From Pochonia chlamydosporia 170 (taxonomy: Eukaryota; Ascomycota; Sordariomycetes; Hypocreales; Clavicipitaceae), in contig NC_035790.1 of assembly GCF_001653235.2 (NCBI RefSeq), positions 5,766,001-5,830,000 of the forward strand: 64,000 nt of DNA. Reading direction: 5' to 3'. The notes beneath the pieces are model-generated. The model saw only the letters and a program-made list of their open reading frames with translations. It was not told the DNA's origin and did no database searches. Both the position numbers and the translations under genes were made by a program. Numbering within the stretch: the stretch's first letter is position 1; each line of letters starts with the position of its first letter. Of the stretch, positions 43,697-60,300 are shown piece after piece.

Positions 43697-46121
43697 TTAA
43701 AGGTTCTTCTTTCTCGCCTCATCGTATCCTTCGTCTTCACTGTCCTCATCATCGTCATCTGCCTGTACTTGCAGCCTGTCAGACTTCTTTCTGCGATCCT
43801 TCATTGCCTGTCGAATCTTCCTCGTCGCTTCACTGAATCCCTCGGCTGAATCCAGCGTTGTGAAGCCGCTGATAGGGAAGCCGCCCGAGCCAAATCCGCC
43901 ACCAGCACTGCTAGACCGCGATCTGCTTCTAGACCGAGACGGGGGTCGAGTAGAAAAGATGCCCACGGCACCAATGTTGCTGAAGGAGTCGTTCCGTGGA
44001 AGTGCGCGGCTGGACTGGGTCGTGCTGCGGCGGGAAAGCATCCGAGGAGGCGTTTCGCCCTCTGGTCCAGTGCTCGACTGATCGCTGTCCTTGCGCTTGT
44101 GTGCCCGCTCCGGGGTGGCACCACCGCTCTCCAGCTTGGACACGTCCGGCACCAGGCGAGTCTTGTCAAAGTCGGGGAACATTTCCGGCCCAAGGGTGTT
44201 GATCAGATCCGTAACTTGGGAGCTCAGCTCCGCACGTCGAAGTCGCAGGGTATGAATGTTAAAGTCGGAGCTGGGCACTAGGCACAGGACCAACGGCCGC
44301 AGTGACTTGAAAATGTCCATTCCAACTTCGCCGAACCGCAAAGCAGCAAATGTCAGGCCAATCATGGCTGGCCAGATTCCAATGTATGCCAACCACAGAG
44401 GCACCCACATGGGAACGTAACCCCATAATCTATCCTGCCACACCTTGAACACAATGATGATGGAGTAAAAGTGATAGAGGGTGGGCGCCAAACCCATGGC
44501 CACGAGAATCTTCCACGTGGCCATGACGTCGCGACCTCGAACCTTGACAGTCGAGCCCGCCAGAGCCGTGTTGGCCTTTTGAATACTGATGATCTTGGTC
44601 GCTACGAAGACGGGGGCGAATAAGAGTAAGCCTGGGACGGTACAGAAGAATAGGATCAAGAGCTTGATCGATCTGTACACCAGAAGAAAGAGGACTTTAA
44701 GGATGGACATCTTGGCATATTGGACCTGGTGATCTTTGAGGTTGAGATAGCGAAGCTGCGAGTTGTAGTTTTTGACGGAAGCCGATAAAGATGTGATACG
44801 CTCGTCGCTCTTGTATCGATCATATCCCATAGCAAGTCGTCGGTTGAGCTCGACGACGACAGGTAGGGGCAGCTTCTTACCCGTGGGGTTGTACAGTCTT
44901 CGGGCTGCTTGGATGACCATGAGGGTGTCATAGTCTGGTGCAGACACCGTGACCGCACTGAGAGCCTGGTAGACTGTATCGATAACTTGGCCAATAGCTT
45001 CTCTTCGCTGGTTATTACGGTACAGCTCCACCAAATGTGAAGGGATCTCGAATGGAGTGCCGAATTCGACAACCGCACGGCTTCGGAATTTGTGGGCATG
45101 AAAGTAATTCATGCCAACGGGGACAATCTTGAGCCCGCAGTTAGGCGCCTCTGCCAGCGTTCCTAGAGCCATAATAGCAACACCAGCCTTGAGTGGGAGC
45201 AGCTCTGTGCGGTCGTGGCTACCTCCCTCAGGGAAGATGCCTACACAACCACCATGTCTTAGTCGGGAAAAGACAGCTTCGTAAACCTTTGTCTGGTCAA
45301 TGTTTGGTGCCGCCTTGAACTTGGTGCCTTCGTATCCCGGCGCCGGGCCCTTTAGGTCCTTGTTTGTAAATTTGCCGTCTTTGTCAATGTCGTCGCGACC
45401 AGTCAGCTGCTGCATGGCCAGCTTGCCCTTGAACGGTCTCTTGAGGCGAAGTTCTTCGGGGCCAACAATCTGGGCGATATCACTGCTCACTGACGCAGTA
45501 TTCTTTCCCGGTGGCAGAAAGATCATGCCCTGGGTCTGGCCTTCGCCGGTGCCAAAGTTTGTGCCAACACCGCGGAGAAGGGTTGGGTCGTTGATAGGAT
45601 CGGGGAGGTAGATGGTTCCCGGTGCCGCCTTTGTAGCATCTTGCGCGCGGCCGACTGGTACAGCGCCAGCCTGTCGAGAAGCCCAGCCGATGAACCCGTG
45701 AACCGACTTTTGGGCGATGAGCAGGGAGACTCGGCGTCCAGCTTCTTGCCTGAGCGTTCGTAGGAGAACTAGTCCGTCGACGAACTGCAGGATAGCACCT
45801 ATACATCAGCTTCTGCCTGTTCAAACGCGAGGGAATACGACTTGCTTGCCAGTCTCGCGAATTGACAGTCACGACGATGGAAATACAAAAAGGGTGTTTA
45901 CTGACCTGGTTCGCATGTGGTGCCGCGACAAATAGCACCGGCCCAGACTGAGGAACTCTCCACGACCCTCGGGGCACGACTTCGCGGAAGAACAAGTCGA
46001 CCAAGTTGCCCATCATATGCAAGAACACATCATACTTCCAATTCACCATGGGGTAGAGCTCCTTTGCCGGCGTAGCCTCATCCCTCGACCTTTGGTCATC
46101 CTTTTCTGTGGTTGGCGCCAT
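43697..46121 (-). CDS. Glycerol-3-phosphate / dihydroxyacetone-phosphate acyltransferase (Gpt2/Sct1 family)
   Basis: Two exons (46121-45906 and 45784-43697) encode 767 residues, like yeast Gpt2 (743) and Sct1 (759). The 121-nt intron sits inside acyltransferase motif I, between PHANQ and FVDG (H69 to D75). Motif III is GIFPEGGSHDRTE, followed by PLKAGVAIMALG. Hydrophobic segments cluster after the catalytic domain (KVLFLLVYRSIKLLILFF; VPGLLLFAPVFVATKII; LAPTLYHFYSIIIVFKVW; WVPLWLAYIGIWPAMIG), anchoring the enzyme in the endoplasmic reticulum or lipid-droplet membrane. The C-terminal 150 residues are Ser/Arg-rich and acidic at the end, probably phosphorylated as in yeast. The enzyme makes lysophosphatidic acid, the first step of glycerolipid synthesis. 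The conserved motifs are complete. Confidence 0.94.
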
Positions 46122-48454
46122 GGCTCGAAGCTACAGCGCGAGCTCGCGACCAAGCTTCATGCAGACCTTCTCGCGGTGCCAGTCACCACGACGTCGATGA
46201 CGATCACAACGCAACAGACCCAGACTGCGGCCTATTGAAGCACGGCAGGAGGTGGAAAAGCTGTCGGACGGGGAAAGAAGGTAGAGCAGACTCGATGTGG
46301 AGGAGCTGGCCGGTGCAGAGATTGGGTGGAGGTGTGTCGTTGTATATAAAAAGCCCCGACATCAAGAGGTCCGTGGCGACACCCGCAGACGAGGACTGAA
46401 GCTCAAGCGCGACGGTGAGGGGATCAAATCAGACCTGGACCTGGACCTGGACTTGGCCAGACTGGACATGGGGCGACCAAATCAGCCACTTTTGAGGGGT
46501 TGGGGTCTGGTCCGTGGCGGCATGGGGCAGCGAACAGAGGCACTTTCCAGACAGGGAATGCGGCACTAAGTGGCACCAAGACACGACCTCCAGTGGATGA
46601 GTTTAGTGGGAGAGACGCTACTGGCTGCTAAGACGTCTAGACCACGCCTGCCCAAAGGAGACAAACTCCAACATTGAAGTTGCTGGCAGTATCAAGTCAC
46701 AGATCAAAGCACATCAGGACGTCCAGTCAACGTCTCGTTCGTAACGTTCGCATGCCAACCAAATAAAGATCCAACAAAGCAGACATCCACCCGAGCATCA
46801 AAGAAACAAAGATCTCTACGGAGCTCCCCCAGTTGCAATCACGGCTACCACCATGCCGCCGCGCACAAGACTGGAGCAATCTGCAGCATTTTGATGATCC
46901 AGATGTCCTGCAGTGGGGACACGAACCAAATGTCATCAGTGAATAACCTCGATAACGCCATCCACGAAGCCAACACATCAATGCATTCCATATCCAGCTT
47001 CAACGCCATTATCAACATGCCCCCAGCAGTTCCAGCCTCGGGCCTCGTCTTCACGGTGCCGGAGCAAAGGAGATATCTCTCACGAGTGGGTATGAAGATG
47101 TGGATGTCAGCAACACAGCGGCATCAAGCGAGCACAAGATGAGATTCATCTTCTCCACCGAGATTAAACTGCGCCCGCCAACGGGTTTACACTCCACGAT
47201 CCCAGGTCTCAAAATACACGGTCAAACTTTCAATCTCTCAGCAAATTCACCAATTCCATCTGCAACTCCGTTATCCCGCCTCACCACCCCCTGTTCCTCA
47301 CACCGAGCGGAGCCTCCGTTGACCTCAGGCTAGTTAGCGGGCCCGCCGAACCTAGGCGCCGAGCTCCATCGCATTGCCCAAACTTGGCTCAAATCCTGTG
47401 CTCTATTCTAAATTTTCTTCAGCGACGAAATCGGCCCCTGTAAGAAACGGCTCGGTCGTTCGGCAGCCTGTGATGACGGCGGCACGGCACGGCACAAGCA
47501 CATGCTCCCAGAGTCAAGTCAGCACATGTCAAAATCTGAAAGTCCCAAGAGAAGAAAAAGAAAAGAAGAGATTCTAATCCACGCTAGCCAAGACATTCTA
47601 CAAAAATATGACATGCATTGCGAGAAGGCCCATCAGGCGCATGAACAGGTGTCTGCACATCAAACTTCCCCAGAGTGTGATTTGCGTCGTTGTTGAGGAC
47701 TCTCCTCTTGTTTTGCTGAACGAACCCCTCACTCGTCCCCAACCGTCTCCAAGCAAAGTGATTGGACGATTGTGTTCACAACAACAAAAACTTAGATGGC
47801 TTGCATTTGTATCTGCGTCTAGATGTCGTATCAAGCATGTCGAGTACTGCACTCTTGGCTACATGCAACCCAGCTATCCAATTGAGAGCTTCTTCTCAAC
47901 CATGCGATCTGACATCGATGCCGTGAGTGGTGTTATCAGGTGGCGTCCGTCATGCGAGCATCATTCATGCAGCGTGATAGAACACAACCCGGAGTAAATA
48001 CAACTTGGCAGGGCCGATTAAATCAAAGCAGACAAATATTGGTTGAATATTCGATTTTATTTCTTGAATTATATTTCATGTTATTGCATTTTAAATATAT
48101 ATTGACCGTGCATGAATCCAACTCCCGCTGCGTTGCTGAGGATATCACCACGCCCATGCAACTTGCAAGAATCAGATGCAACAGTCGGATACACACCCCT
48201 TAATTAGTACTTTCGAGGTCTTCGGGCTTTCTTTTGGTCAACAAGCTTTCAGTCTTGAAAATGCGGTCTTTCGCAGGGGGACGGAGGAAATGAAATGGTA
48301 CACATGGTGACAAGGGACTGACCAAAAACTCACTTATATGCCCACTCTGCCTTTTGCCCGGATTGATATCGTGATATTTACTCTAAACGTCTAATATGAT
48401 CAAACACTTGACCGGATAATACAACACCGCTGGCTGCATCTTCACCCATCAAAA
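46122..48454. promoter_or_regulatory. 2.3-kb intergenic region with short repeats
   Basis: Holds the acyltransferase promoter on the left and the 3' flank of the RING protein gene on the right. Short repeats are CTGGAC (46434-46452) and GGCAC x3 (47481-47495). Frames of up to 129 codons occur but have no family match. It is AT-rich around 48030-48110. Confidence 0.45.
47481..47495. repeat. GGCAC pentanucleotide run
   Basis: Three perfect copies of GGCAC in intergenic DNA. Confidence 0.75.
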
Positions 48455-50639
48455 TCACCGCTTCCTCCTCCTTCCCTTCTTCTCTGGCACGCTCGCACTC
48501 CCGCCTTCGAGCTCACCCTCCTCAATCTTCCCTTCATTCTCCAACTCTTTCAACTTCTCCTGTCCCGAAATAAACATGCTCAAATCTCTATTCATTTCTT
48601 TCAGCTCATCCACCTCGCCTTTCAGTTCCACCAACTGTTTCCTTACCGCCTCGTTATCACCACCCAGGTGCTCAATTCTCTTCATGAGCCCTTCATTCAC
48701 ACGCTTCTCTTCCTGTAGGGATTTACTCATATTCCGCGCCAGTACTTCGCTTTTAGAGCCTTTATTCTTTTCACGCTCCAGATCCCTCTCCAGCTGAGGA
48801 ATAGTATCCGTCGTTAGGGCTTTGAATTTCGCTTCGAGATCGTTGAGTTTCTCTGTGGCTTTGGCAGACTGCGCAGCCATGGCTTCAGCGGCAACCGACG
48901 CCTTCGAGGCTTTGCTCGCAGCTTTGCTAAGAATTTCTTCGTAGTAGGCCCTTTGGGATTCGAGCTGGCTTGTGATCAGTTGCGTGTATTCGTGACCGAT
49001 GTTGTCGAGTTTTGCTCTAGGCACAACGTCTTCATCATGGGACTGCCCACTCTGGTTATTCCTGCCGGGTAGTTCAACGACTTTACCATCGCCCTTGTCA
49101 CGGATCAATCGATGAACCCACAGGTCACCAGCATAATCCCACACATGCTGCGTTTCTAGTTCCAGAGCAAAGCTATGCGCAGTCTCCTTCCAGTGGTCCT
49201 TGGCGTGTCCTCCTTTATACCGCCCGCATCCCACGTAGCCACATATTAGACAGATCCACAGGTCATCCGTGCAGTCACAAATTGTACACAGATTCGATAT
49301 GGACGATCCGAATGGCTGTGAATAAGGGTTGTTTGGATCGTTCGGCAAGCCTTCCGATTCTGAGGCATTCGTGAACCGGCATACAGGACAGCCTGAACCT
49401 TTCCAACTTTGCAGACAGTTACAGTGAAATATGTGCGAGCAAGGAATTGTGAGCAGCCCGCTCGTCTCATCCATTCTCTCCAAACAGACAGGGCAAGTTG
49501 GCAGTTCGATCAAATTCGGTGTCGGAGGCGGAAACGGCTTCAGGGTCGTAGATACCGCAGTCGAGGAAGATGAGGCTTTGGAGTAATCCACTCTTTGTGG
49601 TAAAGTTGGTGTTTCAAATGTTATTGACTTGACAAACACAACGTGGCATGGTTGTGGCTATCATCAACGTTAGCATGGACCATTACTACCTCTCAAAACA
49701 AGGTGGACGACAAATGTGTCAAGATATGGATCGACATACCTCCATCGAGTTAAACACCTTGCCGTCAAACTCCCGTTTCCACTTCTTTGCAAACCTGCTG
49801 TCTCGGAACTTCAGCAGCACTAAATATCTGTTCATTCTCGACGTCATGACCATTCTGCAATGGCTAATATCTTCAAGCCACCGTTCTCCAACGAAGCCCA
49901 ATAAGTCGCTGGGCGACATGTACACCGGCACAGCTGGTATACACAGCGTAGTGCAATCTTCCAGGGAAGACGCCGCTTCTTGCTCATCCTCCTGTTGAGA
50001 ACTCCCAGCGGCTGTTGACTCCTCGCCCTCTCGATAAAAATGGACGACGCCCCATCCGACTTCCGTGTTTTTCGTCTCGCATGGTATAAAACTGGCCTTG
50101 GTGGCCGTTCCTTCTCCGCCGTATGAGGGGCCTAGGGTTGGCGCCGCTGAAGGGCCAGCAGGACTTGGTTCTCCTGCCATTCCCGCGGCAGCTGGGTCGA
50201 TGGTTTCGATATTCACGCGGCCAAAGCGCCAGTCGTTAACAGCAGTTTGGGGCCGCAAGGCAGCGCTGGACGGAGGTGGAGGGTAGCTGTTGGCCCTCTC
50301 GAGCCACTGTCTCTCCGAAAAGATCTCAAGACGTCTGTCCGAGCCACGAACGGGGGCACGGGGCGTACCACAGTCTATCACGCCGTCGGGAGCGCTATCC
50401 GGAGAACTCGAGGCTGATAAAGAGGACGGTGCGCCTGCAGAAAAGCTATGCGACTGGTATGAGGATGTCTCTTCGTGCGCGGGTCGAGGTACGTGAGGGT
50501 GCGACGGCAAATCGTCGAAGATACTGGTATTTGGGGTTGGCACCCAAACGCTGTTTCCTTCACCTTGTTTGCTGTTTGCGACTGTTGGTTCGGGTGTAGG
50601 GTATAGCTCAAATTTCAGGTGATAGAAGTATGAAGGCAT
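48455..50639 (-). CDS. BRAP2/Etp1-like RING and UBP zinc-finger protein
   Basis: Two exons (50639-49740 and 49657-48455) encode 700 residues; the 82-nt intron has GTATGT and a TGCTAAC branch point. The order of domains is that of human BRAP and yeast Etp1: an N-terminal BRAP2 RRM-like region (strands at the start, PSYFYHLKFELYPTP, and at about 250-310, ending CHVVFVKSITFE), a RING finger at about 355-394 (CPVCLERMDE, CSHIFHCNCL, GCPVCR), a UBP-type zinc finger (ICDCTDDLWICLICGYVGCG, GGHAKDHWKETAHSF) and a long coiled coil to about 680. The first 250 residues contain a Ser/Pro-rich disordered insert larger than in yeast. The protein is a probable ubiquitin ligase that binds free ubiquitin tails; in yeast Etp1 is tied to ethanol tolerance. 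The tail ends in a basic GRRRKR. Confidence 0.92.
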
Positions 50640-51287
50640 GGCCAACGATACTGTCCGGCGTGTGGGATAGAGGTTGAAGTACAGGGGACCTCGAGTTGGA
50701 CGACGCAGTTAGTTGAGTAGATGGTAGGTGGCGACCTCACCCGGCCGCGTGTCAGGGTGGCAGGACCGGTACCAATAGCCCATATGCTCTCGGCGGCGTT
50801 TGCCTGGGACTCATAGCACAGTTGTGAAAAGTGATAGATGCATGACCGGTGGCTACGGCGAGGTTGAAATGAATGATGGCGAAAGGTGGAAATCAGAAGT
50901 GAGCTTAGGATGCTTGAAGCTTTGCCTGTGGGCGAGAAGCCCCACCAATACGTCAACTCAGGCTGGTTTTCAAAGTACCACACCAGACGGAGCTTTCTAA
51001 TGTTATCGAGCTAGTGTCAGCAGTGCATCAAAGCATATTCCGTCTACGATTAAAATTTGCGATCTGAAACATGATTCACGAGCAGAGAGTGTAGTAATTA
51101 GTGTGACTGAATGCCAAAGGAGTCATATTGAGCGTGGCCCATGCGGCGCACGCATTTGACTAAATGCCTAGCTAAGGTATAAGGGCACATGAGCCCGATT
51201 GCCAGTGCCATAAAACCACAAACGCCTTTCCCGCTTCCGTCCAGAAGCTACCCATGAAACCTAATCAAAACATCTGTCATGAAATCT
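50640..51287. promoter_or_regulatory. Intergenic, RING-protein promoter and polyubiquitin 3' flank
   Basis: 648 bp between two minus-strand genes. No additional gene or repeat is supported. Confidence 0.45.
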
Positions 51288-54797
<3,510 letters not shown>

Positions 54798-57377
54798 TTA
54801 GTTGGCACGAATGACTAGCTTAGACAGGAACTTATTCGACAACGAGTCAAAATCGTAGCGGTCAAACTTGGTCTCCTTGCGAGTACGCAGGTAGGTCTCT
54901 GTACAGCAAGCTCATTAGCGATTGGTCGATGCAAGAAATCTACGCACAAAAAGGTCTTGGTCAAACATACCGTGCTTGATCACATGTTGACGGACTTCGG
55001 TCATGGCTTCACAAACAGAGACATTGTTGTGAAGGAGGTGACCATGTTGTCTGGTGTCCCAGTCGGTGAAGGCAGGCAACTTTTGGGAAATGGCATGGAA
55101 TAGGCCCACAATAACGCCAACAGGGGTTGTCTCCATGTCGTTGCAAAACTTGTTCACCGCCGCGGGATCGGGAACACGGTAGTGGCAGTCAAACTGCATC
55201 TCTTCCCACACAGCTAGGAGGATAGAAGCAAGCATGAAAATTGTTGGCCAATTCTTCATCTTCTCGCCACTATACACACCCGAGTACAAGGCAGATAACT
55301 CTTCCAGGATATCCTTTTGTAGCTCGCGCCACATATCGGCCAAGGCACATTTGATCTGGAAATTGATCATTACGGGTGCCACGGTGCGACCATAAAATTT
55401 GGAGTCCTCGTCATCGATCTGTCCATCCAAGGTGACCTCTGAACCTTGATTCTCAACCATGGTGATGTGCATCGTCAGGTTATAAGCCAGGACCAGCTTA
55501 AGAGCCTTTTTGATGACCGGCATCCTGTCTTTGATGTAGTAGCGGTGAGCCGTCTTGAGAATCTCCGTAATGAATGGAGTCCCTTCGAAGTGATCGTCAA
55601 TGAAGTCCTCGAATGGTCCGTCAACATGCTTATCGAGGTACTCTTGCAGAGCATCAAGACGGATGCCCTCAGCACCAACATCAAGCTTCTCCGTGCGAGT
55701 CTCAAAATCAATGGGGTCTTGATTGGGAGCAGTTGACTCGACCCATTCAACAGCGAAGCATCCCTCGTCAGCGACATAAACTTCGCGGACCATAACAGGG
55801 AGGGCAAAGCCATATCCGTGAGTAATCCACATCAATGTTTCCTTTGAAGAGAAGCCCTTGACATTATAAACTGACATGCCAAGGTCGATGTGTCTCTCAT
55901 AGTCTGCCTTCCAGTCCTTCATGAAGTAGCCAATATCCTTGATGTCGATACGAGTGCAGGGAACTTGCCACAGTCGAGCATGAGATGGTTGGCATCCAGC
56001 ACACGGCTCACCCTTGTCACAAGTCTTCTTCAAAAACTTGCACCGCAGACAAGCTCGCAGTTTTCTAATCTCACTGGCCTGCTTTCGTTGCTCTGGTAGA
56101 AGAGGACCCTTTCTCCGACCCACCTTCTTCTCAACAGTGCCATCCTTCTTGCCATTCGATGTCCGGCGAATGATGGTCTTAGTAGTGGCTTTGGCAATAG
56201 GGCTCTTGCGGGGTCCAGAGTTTCTTCGAGAAGTTGTAGTAGATGAGGGGGAAACAGAGCCGGCGCCGCTGCCGGGGCTATGGCGTACCGATGATGATGG
56301 CTCAACCTTGATGGGCACTGGGGCGACAGCGGTTGCCGGGCTAATTGTGTCATGGCTGTGAGCATGGGCCTCACCAGTATAACAGTTGCGATGGTTGTGG
56401 TTGTGGTTGTTATGTTGGTCAGTGTAACCATCTGACTCCGGTGAAAATGGTGAGTATGGGAATGGGGCAATTTCCTCAAAGCTACCGAATTCCATGGAAT
56501 TGGCACCTTCTGAAGAGTCCGAGTTGGTTCTCAGATGCAAGGTCTGGCTGGGATTGAAGATGGCTGCATTCTGGGCTTGCTGGAACTGATCCAGACCGTG
56601 ATGACCCCAGTCAACCATGGCCCAACCTTCGCCAGACGACGATGGCAGGGAAAGGACTTCTAAGTAGGTCCCCGTTGGTGAGTTACTGCCGACGCTCTCC
56701 ATTCGAGCAAGACCATCCATTTGCAAGGTGCTCTGAAAGTCGTGCCAGTTGTCCATCCCACTGCTTCCCCAATGCATTGCATGAGCTGTTTCCTCCATAG
56801 AAGGCATGGTCGTGAAGGGAGATTCCAAGAGATTGGCTTGAAGAGCGGCCTGAGTTGTGGGCGGCAGATAGTCCAGAGGGTTTGGCTGGAAGTTTTGAGG
56901 AAAGGCATTGAAGCTGATGAGGGCAGAGTCTTGGATAAATTGAGCCAGGTCCGGAGCAGGTAATTGCTGCTGTGTTTGCTGTTGCGCGGCGGCTTGTTGC
57001 TGTTGCTGCTGGTGTTGCTGTTGCTGTTGCTGCAAAGCCCAGTCCGTGAGTGGATTGGTGGCAGGTTGGAAGGGAGATTGTTGTAATGAAGAGTGCTGGC
57101 TATGAGGGCTCGAGGCATGAGATAAAGGCGAGCTCCCTTGATGGTCCTCTGGAGAAGCACTCGAGGTTGCGGGAGGGTTGTTGGAGGCCATGTCGATAGG
57201 CAAGGCCCAAGATCTAGTATTGGTCATGATTCCTGAAGCAGCCGACGGGCTTGAGTGAGCAGCCGAAGTCGTTGAATATGCATACGCGGTTTGATCTCGG
57301 CGATGCTGGTGGTGGTGCTCGAAATTCAAATCGATCAAAGCTTCGCCCCCGCCGTTGGAGTTGAAGTCGAGGGTCAT
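54798..57377 (-). CDS. Zn2Cys6 transcription factor with polyQ region
   Basis: Two exons (57377-54971 and 54898-54798) encode 835 residues; the 72-nt intron has GTATGT and splits a Glu codon. The N-terminal half is disordered: polyQ/Ala at about 116-138, a His/Asn run at about 321-330 and Ser/Thr/Pro stretches. A basic segment precedes the binuclear cluster with C443, C446, C453, C459, C462 and C474 (ACLRCKFLKKTCDKGEPCAG). The last spacing (11) is longer than the usual 6-9. The C-terminal region from about 480 is conserved-looking and helical (ADMWRELQKDILEELSALYS) and may be a regulatory domain. The start is the first ATG; the open frame upstream has none. The target genes are unknown, and I do not assign a named regulator. 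The final 33 residues require splicing of the last intron. Confidence 0.87.
56962..57031 (-). repeat. CAG/CAA trinucleotide tract (polyQ)
   Basis: Mixed CAG and CAA codons encoding the polyglutamine of the Zn2Cys6 protein, broken by His and Ala codons. Length polymorphism between strains is likely. Confidence 0.75.
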
Positions 57378-60300
57378 GCTGACGGAAACTGAGGGCAGAG
57401 ATTGGTTGCGAGATGTTGTGATATTGTAGGAGCGAGCGGGTGACACCGCTCTTTCGTGAAGTCCCTGGTAGCGGAGGTGTAGGGAGCAAAAAGAGGTAAA
57501 AGGAGGAAGAATGTCCGAGAGCGTAGCAGAAGAATCCCCAGCCCAGGCTGCGGTGAAGGTGGCTCTGCGGAATCTGCGTGGGCGTTCGACAAAGACGACC
57601 AGACAGATGGACCGTCGTGGGCAAGCGTCGAGTCTGCTCTCGTCTGGTGGGCGAGGCCGTGGGTGGTTGTGGGCGGTGGGAATGTGAGCGGGATGGGGAA
57701 GGGACTGGCGGGGAGGGGGTTGAAGAGGCGGTGAGCTCTTCCAGCCCCGGGCCGCAGATAGCAGCCAATGGTGGCCGGTGATGGCGCCTGTGCATCTGCA
57801 CGATGGTGGAGCGGGTTGCGGGCGATCCAGAGACCAGGCCAAGTCCCGTCAGATGGCCAGATGGATGGCCAGATGGAGGAACTGTCCAATCACAGACGTC
57901 AAGCGACCTAAGAGCACACACCAGACACTGTGCAGCAGACGCCAGGATGCAGATTCAGTGATGAACTTGGCCGAACTGGCACTGTGGAGCTCCGCCTTGA
58001 GTGACCAGTTGCCACTCTCGCGATGATACTACAGCGGAGCACCATGTACGAAGTACAGTGTGTATGATTGCACTTTCCGACTGTACACTGTCACGGCCGC
58101 TGGTTCGCTGGCGGTTGGTGCGACCACATGCTGCCCTATCCTCGAGTCGTCTCTGGTCTGATGTGTCTCTCCAAAAAACTTGAGCCCAACACATCCACCA
58201 CCATATGCACCTCGAACACTTTGAATCCACACACACAATGTCGAACATTCAACGCAAAGCCATGGTCAACTGCCCTCGTTCCATCCATCCCACACAGTTC
58301 ATCACTGCGCATTGCAACGTGTACGACCGGCTGACAAGCCCGATGTGGGAGCCCGGCTAATCCTTGTTCGAGGCTGAGTTCGATGCGTGGGCGACTTGTT
58401 TGTCCTTTTTGACAACTCACAGCTCCAACCCCTCCGCATCCAGAATTATTGCTTTTTTCACACTGGTGGATTTTCCGAGGCGTTTCATGCGCCAAACTGG
58501 GAGGTATGGGCACAATGAAAGCTGCATATGGAGACCAGTTTTAGAAGCTGGTCACGACAAGACCGCACTCAACAGAATCACTCCCTTCGGGTCGACTTGT
58601 CACCATGGTCTCCATCCTTGAAATAGTATATGTGAGGATTGTGTGCATTGAGACTGCGTACAGATGTTCACAGTCTATGATGTTCCAGCATATCAACATC
58701 GGTTACACCTACATGTTCCTCCATGCCTTGCAGAGCATATGAAGTGGCCATCAATACTACTTCGACTGCTCGCAGGGCAAACCCTGTTACATACAGCCCT
58801 CTACGTATGCGCAATCAAGTCCCAGGCCGCACTGGCGAAGACTGGATCATGCTCATCCGGACGAGTGAGGTTTTCGGGCAACATCCACGGCCTTCAATGT
58901 AAATCATCCTGAAGGTGGCAAGGACATGATTCGCCGCCAGTTACCACGAAAACCTCACCTTGATACACTCGGATCAACTTGACTGGGCAATCTTGTCTCG
59001 TCTCCAGCCCGCCTGTGGTGCATCTATTGTTGGTCAGGGGTTTATGCTCATTTGTCACTGCCGGTGACAGATCGGAATGCGCACAGCTGAACTGCCCAAC
59101 TGTGGAACATCCAGGAAGACTGTTGGTCACAGCCGAGCTTTGACTTTGGGTTTTAGTAACCCCACGATCTCTATCATACTGCAGTAGCTCTTCGAATGGC
59201 TGGGAAGAATACGGAGTAGCTGGCGTGAAGCTGTGAGTTACCGTTGGAAAAGAAAGAACAAAGGACAAAGAAACATGATGCGAAACCTCGTGGCTTCAAT
59301 GCTGCCGGTGGCGTGAGAAGCATGATGCAGGACCTCCTTCAGTCCACACAACCTGGTGGTTTCTGGCCAACTGACACCGTCTCAGCCCGGCTCGGCAACT
59401 CTGGGTTACATTGCTCTCTGGGCTCTACTCCCCAGTTGCAGGATTGAAAAGCTGTTACTGTAGCTCGTCGACGCGGAGCAAAAAAGCAAGACAGATCATC
59501 ACCAGGCAGATTGAATTGGGGGCCAGAGATTGATATTCCCCGCCATTGTGGAATGTCCACCTCACAGTTTCACATCCATTAATCCTCTTTCAGCGGGGCT
59601 TTCAACAAATGAGGTGCCCAATGAAAAAAAAATCTCATGCAACTCAACTTCAGCAACCCACGACGCTTCAGTGGTTCTCCGTCTTGCAGCTGCCTGGTTG
59701 GATTGCGAAAGATCAGATCCTGTTTTCACTCCTATGAGGTGTCATCCGTGCCTATTCGCAATACTGTCCTATCACATTGAAACTTCAGTTTCCCACAGCC
59801 TGGTTGACCCTGAGTGGCATCCCGTGTTACGATGATAGGTTCCTGAACAGTCTTCACTCTTATCTTCCGCCCGTCTCCTCATATATGTGCAACTGATGGA
59901 ACCTGCACCTACGTAATCCTGCTTTTCATCTACTTCAAGTCAGTAGTGGAGAAATAATGCCAGCTAGGGCTGCTTTACTCGGTGCTACGTTCGAATTCTT
60001 CAATTTTTTGGTGAATTTTTTGGGTGTCAGCTGGGTACGCTAGGCATGGATAAACATGACTTGGGTGTGTCCAAATAATTGTCACCAGATCCGAGCCACA
60101 ACTTGACCCCTGCATTGCACAATTGCTAGGTTGGGACTCCATCAGTGTGTTCAGCCACATTGGCTGGCAAGAACAGAATGTGGCACTCAGGCGAGTAAGT
60201 TTGGTCACTCTCCAGAGCAGACAAGCGAATAGGCGACATCAACGATCCTCTGGTGACTACACTCATCTCAAGTCTTCTTTCAATGTCATCGGCAAGCTTT

